From DATARH01 sp963705325 (GTDB taxonomy: Bacteria; Pseudomonadota; Alphaproteobacteria; ATCC43930; CGMCC-115725): a stretch of 64,000 bases of DNA. Shown here piece by piece: positions 19,934-28,895 of this stretch. Location of the stretch: positions 4,340,001 to 4,404,000 of the forward strand of contig OY970069.1 of the NCBI GenBank assembly GCA_963705325.1, written 5' to 3'. A program made the translations under genes and the position numbers. Below the pieces are notes generated by a model that saw only the letters and a program-made list of their open reading frames with translations, had not been told where the DNA came from and ran no database searches. Positions within the stretch are counted from its first letter, which is position 1, and every line of letters begins with the position of its first letter.

Positions 19934-20100
19934 TGCGAGCGGAGCCGCCTCGGCCGTCGTCCTTGTAATTCCCTCGTGGCCCGCCATTGCAGGTGGGAGC
20001 CATATAACGGAACCAGGGCTCCGACAGTGACAGCCCCCATGAGGTTGGAATCGGCCCCAGGGTATTTGTAGGCCTAACGCACCGCGCAGCCCCGCTCGCA
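19934..20100 (-). ncRNA. ssrS: 6S RNA
   Basis: 6S RNA binds RNA polymerase holoenzyme and mimics an open promoter. The minus strand starting 10 bp after the zapA stop can form the family's long rod. The 5' end TGCGAGCGGGGCTGC pairs with the 3' end GGCGGCTCCGCTCGCA. Conserved blocks around the central bubble are visible: ACCCTGGGGCCGATTCC on the 5' side (compare CCCTGAGCCGAT in Escherichia coli) and AGGGAATTACAAGGACGACGG on the 3' side (compare AAGGGTTACAGCCTGCGGCGG). Position directly after zapA is the conserved location. The ends are estimated from the closing stem. Confidence 0.85.
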
Positions 20101-20110
20101 ACGCTATTAG

Positions 20111-20434
20111 CTAGGTAGACTCGAGCCGCGCCGCAATGGCCTCGATGCGCTCGGCGATGCCGCGGATGCCGCTCGCCATCGCCCCCGAGCCCTCCGCACC
20201 CGCGGCGCGGCCGCCGCCGCGCTGGACGAGATCGTTGGTATCGGAAAGCTCGTCGGCGATGACCAGCGCGGCAAGCAGAATCAGCCTGGCCTCGCCGATC
20301 TGCCCGTGCGCCTTGACGAACTCGCCGACCTTGCTATCGACGTAAGACGCGAGACGCCGGATACGCGGTTCTTCGCCGTCGGCGACGGTCAGCGGGAAGG
20401 CGCGGCCGTTGATCGTAATCACGACCTCGGCCAT
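20111..20434 (-). CDS. zapA: Cell division protein ZapA
   Basis: ZapA bundles FtsZ filaments at the division site. The 107-residue protein has the start AEVVITINGRAFPLTV, the conserved RRLASYVDSKV helix and the long C-terminal coiled-coil helix with ARLILLAALVIADEL. The ATG at 20434 is one base after the stop of the upstream coiled-coil gene (20436); the frame is open a little further but without family support. The 6S RNA gene follows. Confidence 0.92.
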   Translation of the reverse strand: MAEVVITINGRAFPLTVADGEEPRIRRLASYVDSKVGEFVKAHGQIGEARLILLAALVIADELSDTNDLVQRGGGRAAGAEGSGAMASGIRGIAERIEAIAARLEST

Positions 20435-20435
20435 C

Positions 20436-20648
20436 TCAACACACCTCGTCGAGGGCCTGGCTGATCTTGGCGAGCGCCGCTTCGACACGGGCGACGATTA
20501 GCGCCGCGGTGGCCTCGAGCTTACTGGCCTCCGCCGCGCGCTCCGCCTGAAGCCGCATCGCCGCGTCGCTGTCACCGAGTTGCGGGGCCGCTTCAAGTCG
20601 CAGCACCGCGCGCTCCAGTTGTGCGAGGGCGTCGTCGAGGTCGCTCAT
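20436..20648 (-). CDS. Small coiled-coil protein upstream of zapA (DUF4164-like)
   Basis: A 70-residue protein predicted to be almost wholly helical, with a heptad pattern (ALAQLERAVLRLEAAP, then a second Ala/Glu-rich helix from about residue 30). Small proteins of this kind, often annotated DUF4164, precede zapA in many alphaproteobacteria. It is probably co-translated with zapA, since the stop and the next start are one base apart. A role with ZapA in the divisome is an inference from position only. Confidence 0.75.
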   Translation of the reverse strand: MSDLDDALAQLERAVLRLEAAPQLGDSDAAMRLQAERAAEASKLEATAALIVARVEAALAKISQALDEVC

Positions 20649-20721
20649 GCCCGCAATTTATGCAGAGCGCCGCGAGGCGCGTCAACGAACTAGCGGCAAG
20701 TTTTTCCCAGCGCGATATAAC

Positions 20722-21687
20722 TCAGCGCACCCGTTCGTATTTCTGCAACGAGCGGATGTAATCGGGCCGCGGCGTCGTTGGATAGAATTGCGGCCACTGC
20801 GTCCACGAAACCTCGCCGACGTAAAGATCGCCGCGCGAGTCGCACGCCATCCCGTGTGGGCCGAGAAACGCGGTCGGCGCGGTGCCGGCATGCATGTCGC
20901 CAAAGCGCGACAACAGATTGCCCTTATGGTCGACAATGCTGACGCGCGGCCCGAGATTGCCGACATCTCGGTTGACGGCCTGCACCGGCCCCAATTCGCC
21001 GATGTAACAGACCGGGTGGTGGGCATAGTCCATGTACATGCCGCATGGGCGGTGCAGATTGTTCCACTGCGCCTCGTACTTGCCATTGCCGTCAAACACC
21101 TGAACCCGGTGGTTTTCGCGGTCGGCGACATAGACCCAGCCATCGGCGTCGGTACAGATGTTGTGAACGATGTTGAACTCGCCCGGCATCGACCCGGACT
21201 CACCCCACGACATCAGCAATTTGCCGTCGGGCGAATATTTGTGGACGCGCGAATTGCCATAGCCGTCCGACACATAGATCTCGCCCTTTGGCGACAGCGC
21301 GGTGTGGGTGCAGCGGTGGAACGGCTCGCCCGACATATAGGGCGCAGGCTTGCCGGGGACACCCAGCTCAAGCAGCACCTTGCCGTCCTCGAGCCGGCAC
21401 TTGCGAACGAAACTGCCGCCGTCATCGGTGAGGTAGATCGAGTCGTCGGGGCCCATGTGGATGCCGTGCGCGCGGGGATACTGTCCCTCGCCCCAGGACC
21501 GCAGGAAATTGCCGTTGCGGTCGAACACCATCATCGGGTGCTCACCGCGATTGAAGACGTAGACGTTGTCGTTCTTGTCGCAGCCTACCGCGCCGACCTC
21601 CTTGAACGACCAGCCGTCGGGGAGCTTCGCCCAGTTCTCGATGATCCGGTACTTGTAGTCGCCGTTTCCGACAATGATGTCCGCCAT
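20722..21687 (-). CDS. NHL-repeat beta-propeller protein
   Basis: A 321-residue protein with repeated NHL-type blades: VYVFNRGEHPMMVFDRNGNF, IYVSDGYGNSRVHKYSPDG and VYVADRENHRVQVFDGNGK. It resembles peptidyl-alpha-hydroxyglycine lyase-like and SMP-30-like propellers but has no signal peptide. I chose the ATG at 21687 (MADIIVGNGDYKY); the frame is open 28 codons further without support. Such proteins are often predicted to be lactonase-like or lyase-like with unknown substrates. It is transcribed divergently from tkt, with 129 bp between the two starts. Confidence 0.8.
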   Translation of the reverse strand: MADIIVGNGDYKYRIIENWAKLPDGWSFKEVGAVGCDKNDNVYVFNRGEHPMMVFDRNGNFLRSWGEGQYPRAHGIHMGPDDSIYLTDDGGSFVRKCRLEDGKVLLELGVPGKPAPYMSGEPFHRCTHTALSPKGEIYVSDGYGNSRVHKYSPDGKLLMSWGESGSMPGEFNIVHNICTDADGWVYVADRENHRVQVFDGNGKYEAQWNNLHRPCGMYMDYAHHPVCYIGELGPVQAVNRDVGNLGPRVSIVDHKGNLLSRFGDMHAGTAPTAFLGPHGMACDSRGDLYVGEVSWTQWPQFYPTTPRPDYIRSLQKYERVR

Positions 21688-21816
21688 TGCGCGCCTCCCC
21701 CGATTTGGACTGTCACGAAAGCTAGCCAAACGGATGCTACGACACAATCGACGGAGCGGTGCTGGAGCCATGCGCCGGGCGTTTGCGACCGAGACAATGA
21801 GGGGTAGAGTACCGAC

Positions 21817-23839
21817 ATGAACGATCTAAGCTCCCTTCCCACCCCGCAAACCGCCAAAGGCGACCCGCATTTGCGGCGGATGGCCAATGCTCTGCGCGCG
21901 CTCGCGATGGATGCCGTCGAGCAGGCGAAATCGGGTCATCCCGGCATGCCGATGGGCATGGCCGACATCGCCACGGTGCTGTTCAGCCGGTTCCTCAACT
22001 TCGATCCGGCTACGCCCGATTGGCCCGATCGCGACCGCTTCGTGCTGTCGAACGGCCACGGTTCGATGCTGCTCTACGGGCTCTTGCACCTGACCGGCTA
22101 TGCCGACATGACGCTCGACGAGCTGAAGCGCTTCCGTCAGCTCGGCAGCAAGACCGCCGGCCATCCCGAGCGCGGCCTCGCCACCGGGATCGAGACGACG
22201 ACCGGGCCGCTCGGCCAGGGGCTCGCCAACTCGGTCGGCATGGCGCTCGCGGAGCGCCTGCTCGCCGCCCAGTTCGGCGACGACGTCGTCGACCATCGTA
22301 CCTACGTCTTTTGCGGCGATGGCTGCCTGATGGAGGGCATCAGCCACGAGGCGCTATCGCTCGCCGGACATCTACCGGCTCAACAAGCTGACCGTGCTGT
22401 GGGACGACAATTCGATCACGATCGACGGCCCGACCAGCCTCGCTGTGTCCGACGACCAGATCAAACGCTTCGAGGCGCATGGCTGGGCGACGAGGCGTGT
22501 CGACGGCCTTGACCACGCCGACATCGCCGCCGGGCTCGAATGGGCGCAGAAGCAGGACCGGCCGAGCCTCATCGCTTGCAAGACGATGATCGCTTTTGGC
22601 GCGCCGACCAAAGCCGGCACCGCCGGAGCACATGGCGCGCCGCTCGGCGCCGAGGAAATCAAGGGCGCGCGCGAGCGGCTCGGATGGGAGTATTCGCCGT
22701 TTGTCATCCCCGACGACATCAGGGAATGGTGGCGCGGGGTCGGCGCGCGCGGGGCCAAGACCCGTGCCGCATGGGAAGGCCGGCTCGCCAAACTCGATGC
22801 CGGCAAGCGCGCCGAGTTCCTGCGCCGCCAGGCCGGCAAGCTTGCCGGCCGATCTCGGTGCGACGATCGCGGCGATCTGCGCGGATTTCCGAGCCAAGAA
22901 CGCCAAGCTGGCGACGCGGCAGGCCTCGGGCGCGACGCTGGACGCTCTGGTCGCCGGCGGTGCCGGAACTGCTCGGTGGCTCGGCCGACCTCACTCCGTC
23001 GAACAACACCAAGGCCAAGGGTGAGAACGAGGTGAAGCCGGGTGACTTTTCCGGCCGCTACATGCATTGGGGCGTGCGCGAGCTGGGCATGGCCGCGGCG
23101 ATGAACGGCATCGCCGTGCATGGCGGGCTCATTCCCTATGGCGGCACATTTCTCACCTTCACCGACTATGCTCGCCCGGCGATCCGGCTGTCGGCGTTGA
23201 TGGAGGTCGGCGTCATCTATGTGATGACGCACGATTCGATCGGGCTCGGCGAGGACGGGCCGACGCATCAGCCGGTCGAGCATCTCGCGGCGCTGCGCGC
23301 GATCCCGCACCTCAACGTGTTCCGCCCGGCGGACGCGGTGGAAACCGCCGAATGCTGGCAGCTGGCGCTCGAAAACCGCCACGCGCCGTCGATCCTGGCG
23401 CTGACCCGCCAGCCGCTGCCGCTGCAGCGTGCCGAGGAGCACGGCAAGAACCTGTCGGCGCGCGGCGCCTATGTGCTGGCCGAGGCCCAGGGCGGCGAGC
23501 GGCAGGTGACGCTGTTGGCGACCGGCTCGGAAGTGGCGATCGCGATGGATGCCCGCGCGGCGCTGATGGCCGAGGGCTACCGCGTCGCGGTCGTCTCGAT
23601 GCCGTGCTGGAAATTATTCCAGGCCGAGGACGAGGAGTACCGCAAGTCTGTGCTTGGCACCGCGCCGCGCGTCGGCGTCGAGGCGGCGGTGCGTTTCGGG
23701 TGGGACCGCTGGCTCGGCGAGCGCTCCGCCTTTGTCGGCATGCACGGCTTCGGCGCCTCGGCGCCCGATCGAGGCGCTCTATCCGCATTTCGGCATCACC
23801 GCCGAGGCAGTCGCCGCGGCGGCCAAATCGCTAGTTTGA
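21817..23839 (+). pseudogene. tkt: Transketolase, interrupted by four apparent frameshifts
   Basis: Transketolase transfers two-carbon units in the pentose phosphate and Calvin pathways. The coding sequence is recognisable end to end: SGHPGMPMGMA, LSNGHGSMLLYGLLH, TGPLGQGLANSVGMA, the thiamine motif GDGCLMEGISHEA, DDNSITIDGPT, then LGGSADLTPSN, GRYMHWGVRELGMAAAMNG, DSIGLGEDGPTHQP and the end IEALYPHFGITAEAV. The frame breaks near 22375, 22850, 22960 and 23770. Each is repaired by removing one base (an extra C, T, G and C). The span is 2023 bp; minus four it is 673 codons, the expected size. This looks like sequence error rather than decay, because everything between the breaks is conserved. 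Confidence 0.9.
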
Positions 23840-23848
23840 GGGAACCGC

Positions 23849-24661
23849 ATGACCGACGAGGCGCCGCGGCGCGCACACCTGATCGCGGGCGGGTTCCCGC
23901 CCGGCTCGATGGGCGGGCACGACCATGACCACGCTCGGCTGAAGCTGCTGGGCCTCTTGGCCGAGCGCGAGGTTTCCTCCTCGGTCGCCAACGACTTCAC
24001 CGATGTCGAGAAATGGCTGCCGGTCAGCCGCTTGCTGATCACCTACGTCGCGGGTCCCTACCCCAACGCCGCGCAGACCGGGGCGATCCGCGCCTGGCTC
24101 GAAGCCGGCGGCAAGTGGTTGGCGCTGCATGGCACCAGCGGCGGGCGGGCCGAGCGGGTCGAGGGCGTGCGCATGCGCCGCACCGTCAAGGCCGAGCACC
24201 ATGCGCTGCTCGGGAGCTTCTTCCTGACCCACCCGCCGATCTGCGAATTCCGCGCCGAGATACGCGACCCGAACCACCCGCTGACGCGCGGGGTCGGGAC
24301 CTCGTTCACCGTCGAGGACGAGCCTTATTTCATCGAACTACAGGACCAGGGCGCGACGACAATCCTGCTGACTGCGGATTACGGCACTGCCGGCGACGGA
24401 TCAGTAGTCGGCGCGCTCTACCCGACCGACACATCGTTGCAAGCCGACGGCAAAACCCGGGTCATCGGCTATACCAAGGCGGTCGGCCGAGGCGGCGTCA
24501 CCTATTACGCGCTCGGCCATTGTCACAATCCAGCGATCCGCGCCGCTCGCGCCTTTACCGATCCGGCCGACAAGAACCCACCGACTTTCCGTGCTCCGTG
24601 GGAGAGCGAAGGATTCGCGACGCTGCTGCGCAACGCTATCGCCTGGGGCGTCGAGAACTAA
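23849..24661 (+). CDS. ThuA-like domain protein
   Basis: A 270-residue protein with the class I glutamine amidotransferase-like fold of the ThuA (trehalose utilisation) family. Supporting motifs are AIRAWLEAGGKWLALHGTSGG near residue 100, a conserved DPNHPLTRGVG, VEDEPYFIEL and YYALGHCHNPAIR near the C terminus. The family is often found with sugar oxidoreductases and may bind or modify a sugar derivative; no activity is well established. It starts 9 bp after the end of the transketolase gene. Confidence 0.78.
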   Translation: MTDEAPRRAHLIAGGFPPGSMGGHDHDHARLKLLGLLAEREVSSSVANDFTDVEKWLPVSRLLITYVAGPYPNAAQTGAIRAWLEAGGKWLALHGTSGGRAERVEGVRMRRTVKAEHHALLGSFFLTHPPICEFRAEIRDPNHPLTRGVGTSFTVEDEPYFIELQDQGATTILLTADYGTAGDGSVVGALYPTDTSLQADGKTRVIGYTKAVGRGGVTYYALGHCHNPAIRAARAFTDPADKNPPTFRAPWESEGFATLLRNAIAWGVEN

Positions 24662-24717
24662 CCGCATTTCGCAACGACCACGCCGTTGCGGCCGTGAAAT
24701 TTTCCGCGCGAATGGAA

Positions 24718-24734
24718 TACGGCACGGTGCCGTA
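24718..24734. promoter_or_regulatory. Palindrome (8-bp arms), possible operator
   Basis: TACGGCAC-G-GTGCCGTA is a perfect inverted repeat with a single central base, 40 bp before the start of the small aromatic-rich secreted protein. Its size and symmetry fit a dimeric regulator site. No cognate regulator gene is nearby, so the role is only a possibility. Confidence 0.35.
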
Positions 24735-24773
24735 CCGTTAATCGAGCGTCAACTTGAAGCAACGGAGCGTCCC

Positions 24774-24983
24774 ATGCGCCGCATCATTCTCTTGATCGCC
24801 GCCGCCGCCGTGGTCGTCACCGGTCTCGTCGGCACAACCCCCGCAAAGGCCGACTGGCCATATTATGGCGGGGGCTATTACCACAACGGTTGGCGCGCGC
24901 AGGAGTGGCGCCAGCATCGATATTGGGCCTGGCGGCACCATCTCTGGTGGCAGGCGCATCGTGGCGGTTATTGGTACCGCTGA
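24774..24983 (+). CDS. Small secreted Trp/Tyr/His-rich protein
   Basis: A 69-residue protein starting at an ATG with GGAG 9 bp upstream. The first 26 residues form a signal peptide (MRRIILLIAAAAVVV..., cleavage after PAKA). The mature part of about 43 residues has 8 tryptophans, 7 tyrosines and 5 histidines, with blocks such as YYGGGYYHNGW and RHHLWWQAHR. I recognise no named family. Similar aromatic, His-rich small exported proteins occur in other alphaproteobacteria. The composition would suit envelope, metal or surface binding, but that is inference. A hairpin follows the stop. Confidence 0.75.
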   Translation: MRRIILLIAAAAVVVTGLVGTTPAKADWPYYGGGYYHNGWRAQEWRQHRYWAWRHHLWWQAHRGGYWYR

Positions 24984-25010
24984 TCCCCGCTGAAACGCGG
25001 CAAGTGAGCT

Positions 25011-25041
25011 AAAGGCCTTCGGGGCTTTCCCGAAGACCTTT
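25011..25041 (+). terminator. Hairpin between the small secreted protein and gap
   Basis: AAAGG-C-CTTCGGG pairs with CCCGAAG-A-CCTTT across a 5-base loop, giving 12 pairs with one mismatch. The 3' arm ends in three T but no longer T run follows. It lies 28 bp after a stop codon, which fits an intrinsic terminator of moderate strength. Confidence 0.6.
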
Positions 25042-25119
25042 ACGCCGGCGCCCCGGCGCCATCCCAATCTGCAGGCCGATCGCTCCAGGCGAGCGCTTCA
25101 CGCGCGGACGCAATCTGTT

Positions 25120-25141
25120 CTAAGCTGGGGCCCCGGCTTAG
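25120..25141. promoter_or_regulatory. 22-bp palindrome just upstream of gap
   Basis: CTAAGCTGGGG is followed directly by CCCCGGCTTAG, a near-perfect inverted repeat with one mismatched pair. It ends 1-2 bp before the GGAGGAG ribosome-binding site of gap. It could be an operator for a dimeric regulator of glycolytic genes, or an mRNA hairpin in the leader next to the ribosome-binding site. Which of these it is cannot be decided from the sequence. Confidence 0.5.
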
Positions 25142-25156
25142 CGGAGGAGTGCGAAC

Positions 25157-26163
<1,007 letters not shown>

Positions 26164-26167
<4 letters not shown>

Positions 26168-26610
26168 GCGAAACGGCCCCTACCCCCGCGCTCGTCGTCC
26201 ACTCGCTAGACCATGCTACGGCGGCGCTCCAAGCCGCCGCCGCCATGGATCGTGACATTGTGCTGCTAAGCGCCGCCGGTGCCGGAGTCTATGCCGGCGC
26301 GGGCTGGTGGCAGGCGCTGGTCGAGGCCGCGCGTGCCGCCGTGCCGGTGGCAAAATTCGCCGCCATTCTCGATTGCGGCGACGATGCGGGAACTGCGCAA
26401 GCAGCATTTCGTGCCGGCGTCGAGACCGTCATCTTCACCGGCCGCGCCGATGTCGCCGAGCGGCTCGCGGCGATTGCCACGGCCTGCGGCTCAAGCCTGC
26501 TGACGACGCGGCCGCAGCCGGCGCTCGACCTTGCCGTTTGCTTCTTTGCCGACACCGAAACACTGCGCCGGCGGGTTGCCGATGTCCTCGCCTCGCTCCC
26601 GCCGGTTTGA
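26164..26610 (+). CDS. Conserved hypothetical protein between gap and fba
   Basis: A frame of about 148 residues with good codon use begins as gap ends. It reads PALVVHSLDHATAALQAAAAM, AGVYAGAGWWQALVEAA and ILDCGDDAGTAQAAFRAGV, an alternating helix-strand pattern like half of a TIM barrel. Similar small genes sit between gap and fba in some Rhodospirillales, as far as I recall. The first residue is uncertain. The most natural N terminus (SETAPTPAL) would start at a CTG overlapping the gap stop (26164); in-frame GTG and ATG codons (26095, 26110) lie inside gap, and an ATG (MDRD) lies at about 26245. Function unknown. Confidence 0.65.
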
Positions 26611-26690
26611 TAGAGTTGGGAGCCTCGCGCGGCCCGCCACTTCAACTAATATGCCGCCGAACGCACGGCTTTCACTCGGGAGTGATGATG

Positions 26691-27587
26691 ATGGCCAATG
26701 ACCAGATGACGGCCCAAATGTCCAAGAAAGGCGGCTTTATCGCCGCCCTCGACCAAAGCGGCGGGTCGTCGCCAGGAGCGCTGCGCCTCTACGGCATTCC
26801 GGACTCCGCCTACAGCGGCGAGGCCGAGATGTTCCGGCTGATCCACCAGATGCGGGTGCGCATCATGACCGCTCCGGCCTTTACCGGCGACAAGGTCATC
26901 GGCGCGATCCTGTTCGAAGGAACGATGGACGGCGAGGTGCGTGGCAAGCCGACCGCTTCCTATCTGTGGGATGACAAGCGGGTCGTGCCATTTGTCAAAG
27001 TCGACCGTGGGCTCGAACCTGAAAAAGACGGTGTCCAGCTGATGCGGCCGATGCCGCAGCTCGATCAGCTGTGCGAGCGTGCGGCCAAACTCGGCGTCTA
27101 CGGCACCAAGATGCGCTCGGTGATCAATCTCGCGTCAAAAGAAGGGATCGCCGCGATCGTCGCGCAGCAGTTCGAAGTCGGCGACCGCATCGCCCGACAT
27201 GGGCTGATGCCGATCCTCGAACCCGAGGTCTCGATCAAAAGCCCAGACAAGAAGGGCGCCGAAGCGATCCTGTTCGACGAGTTGAAAAAGCGGACGGACG
27301 CGCTGCCGGCCAGCCGGCAGGTCATGTTCAAAGTGACCCTGCCCGACGTCGCCGACCTCTACAAGCCGCTGGTCGATCACCCTCGTGTCGCCCGGGTCGT
27401 CGCGCTCTCCGGCGGCTATGCCCGCACCGACGCCTGCCAGCGGCTCGCCGCCAATCACGGCATGATCGCGAGCTTCTCGCGCGCGCTTGTCCAGGACCTT
27501 CGCGTTTCGATGAGCGACACCGAATTCGAGGCGGCGCTTACCCAATCGATCGACGAGATACACCGCGCGTCCACCGTGAAGGCATAA
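26691..27587 (+). CDS. Fructose-bisphosphate aldolase, class I
   Basis: A 298-residue Schiff-base (class I) aldolase of the bacterial FbaB/plant-like short type. It has the N-terminal GGFIAALDQSGGSSPGAL, VGYGTKMRS-like LGVYGTKMRSVINLA, the LMPILEPEVSIKSPDK segment, MFKVTLPDVADLYKPL with a lysine in the position of the Schiff base, and ALSGGYARTDACQRLA. Three ATGs occur in tandem at 26685-26693. The third (26691) has the best spacing to GGGAG and begins MANDQMT. It lies in the gap gene run and cleaves fructose-1,6-bisphosphate. Confidence 0.9.
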   Translation: MANDQMTAQMSKKGGFIAALDQSGGSSPGALRLYGIPDSAYSGEAEMFRLIHQMRVRIMTAPAFTGDKVIGAILFEGTMDGEVRGKPTASYLWDDKRVVPFVKVDRGLEPEKDGVQLMRPMPQLDQLCERAAKLGVYGTKMRSVINLASKEGIAAIVAQQFEVGDRIARHGLMPILEPEVSIKSPDKKGAEAILFDELKKRTDALPASRQVMFKVTLPDVADLYKPLVDHPRVARVVALSGGYARTDACQRLAANHGMIASFSRALVQDLRVSMSDTEFEAALTQSIDEIHRASTVKA

Positions 27588-27639
27588 CACTCGATATGCT
27601 TGACAAGATCATCAAGATTTATCAGGGAAGAGACTGATC

Positions 27640-28303
27640 TTGCTGCGCGAAGACCGAGGCAACAACCCGTCTCTACCTGATCACGCCGCCGGCGTTCGAT
27701 ACGCACGAGTTCGCGCCGCTGCTGGAAGCGGCGCTCGCCGGCGGCGACGTGGCGGCGGTGCAGCTCCGCCTCAAGGATGTCGACGACGAGGCGATCCGCG
27801 CCGCGGCGGCGCGGCTGCAACCGATCGTCCAGGAGCGCGGCATCGCCTTTATCATGAACGACCGGCCCGATCTCGCCGCCGAGCTCGATTGCGACGGCGT
27901 CCATGTCGGCGAGGAGGATTGGCCCTATACGCCGCGCGCGCGGCGGCGGTCGGCCCCGACCGCATCGTCGGCGTCACCTGCGGGTCGAGCCGGCACCGCG
28001 CCCTCGTGGCGAGCGAAGCCGGCGCCGACTATGTCGCTTTCGGCGCGTTCTTCCCGAGCACGACGAAGGTCAGCCAAACACCATCCCTCGCCCGAAGTAC
28101 TGAAGGACTGGTCGGACATGACCGTCGTACCGTGCTGCGCCATCGGCGGTATTACCCAGGAGAATTGCGGGCCGCTGGTCGAAGCAGGCGCTGATTTCCT
28201 CGCGGTGATCGGCGCAATCTGGAACTATCCGAAGGGACCGAAAGCCGCAGTCGCCGACTTCAACGCGGTCTTCGCCAAATACGGGCGCGCCTTCGCCGCC
28301 TGA
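27640..28303 (+). pseudogene. thiE: Thiamine phosphate synthase, interrupted by about three apparent frameshifts
   Basis: ThiE joins HMP-PP and thiazole phosphate. The family motifs are all present but in different frames: RLYLITPPAFD near 27668, VAAVQLRLKD, AFIMNDRPDLAAELDCDGVHVGEED, then VGPDRIVGVTCGSSRHRALVASEAGADYVAFGAFFPSTTKV in the next frame (27943-28068), then PEVLKDWSDM and VPCCAIGGIT...FLAVIGAIWNYP. The breaks are near 27655, 27930 (CCCTATACGCC, possibly a duplicated TA) and 28076 (AGCCAAAC, one extra C). A TTG at 27640 with an AGGGAAGAG site is the likely start. Repaired length is about 219 residues, normal for ThiE. Confidence 0.82.
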
Positions 28304-28333
28304 CCGCCAACAAGACAACCTGCAGGGGGAGAA

Positions 28334-28885
28334 ATGCGCGCGCTGATCCTCGCAACGGCTTTCGCGGCTGCCGCCACACCGGCCTTCGCCGATTTCACCG
28401 TGTCGTCGCCCAACGTCAAAAGCGGCAGTCCAATGGCGCTGGCCCAGGTCCTGCGTAGTTGCGGGGGGCAGAACATCTCTCCGGCGCTCAACTGGTCGGG
28501 CGAACCCAAGGGCACCCAGAGCTTCGCGGTGACGATGTTCGACAGCGACGCGCGCAACGGCTCCGGCTGGTGGCACTGGACCGTAATCAATCTTCCAGCC
28601 TCGACGCACGGCCTGGCCGCTGGCGCCGGCAGCGAGGGGTCGAAGAGCCTGCCCGGGGGGGCCATCCAGGGCCGCAACGATTACGGCTCCTCGTATTATG
28701 GCGGGCCCTGTCCGCCCCCTGGCGAACACGCGCACCATTACGAGATCATGGTGTATGCGCTGAAGGTTCCGTCGCTGCCGCTCGATGCCTCGGCAAAGGG
28801 GCCGCAAGTCGCGGCGAGCCTTAACGCCAACGCACTCGCAACGGCGAAAATCGTCGGACGCTACGGCCGCCCGAAGGCGCCGTGA
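28334..28885 (+). CDS. Secreted YbhB/YbcL-type PEBP family protein
   Basis: A 183-residue phosphatidylethanolamine-binding-protein homologue (Raf kinase inhibitor-like family). A signal peptide ends at TPAFA. The PEBP core has the ligand-pocket motifs ISPALNWSGEPKGTQSFAV, MFDSDA...GWWHWTVINLP and YYGGPCPPPGEHAHHYEIMVYAL. Bacterial members are periplasmic or cytosolic with no firm biochemical role. It follows thiE by about 30 bp and converges with epmA. Confidence 0.88.
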   Translation: MRALILATAFAAAATPAFADFTVSSPNVKSGSPMALAQVLRSCGGQNISPALNWSGEPKGTQSFAVTMFDSDARNGSGWWHWTVINLPASTHGLAAGAGSEGSKSLPGGAIQGRNDYGSSYYGGPCPPPGEHAHHYEIMVYALKVPSLPLDASAKGPQVAASLNANALATAKIVGRYGRPKAP

Positions 28886-28895
28886 GGAATTTGGG

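Noticed and set aside
24671..24689. Terminator GCAACG/CGTTGC after the ThuA-like gene
   Set aside because: The 6-bp stem with a 7-base loop has no T run and is too weak to call.
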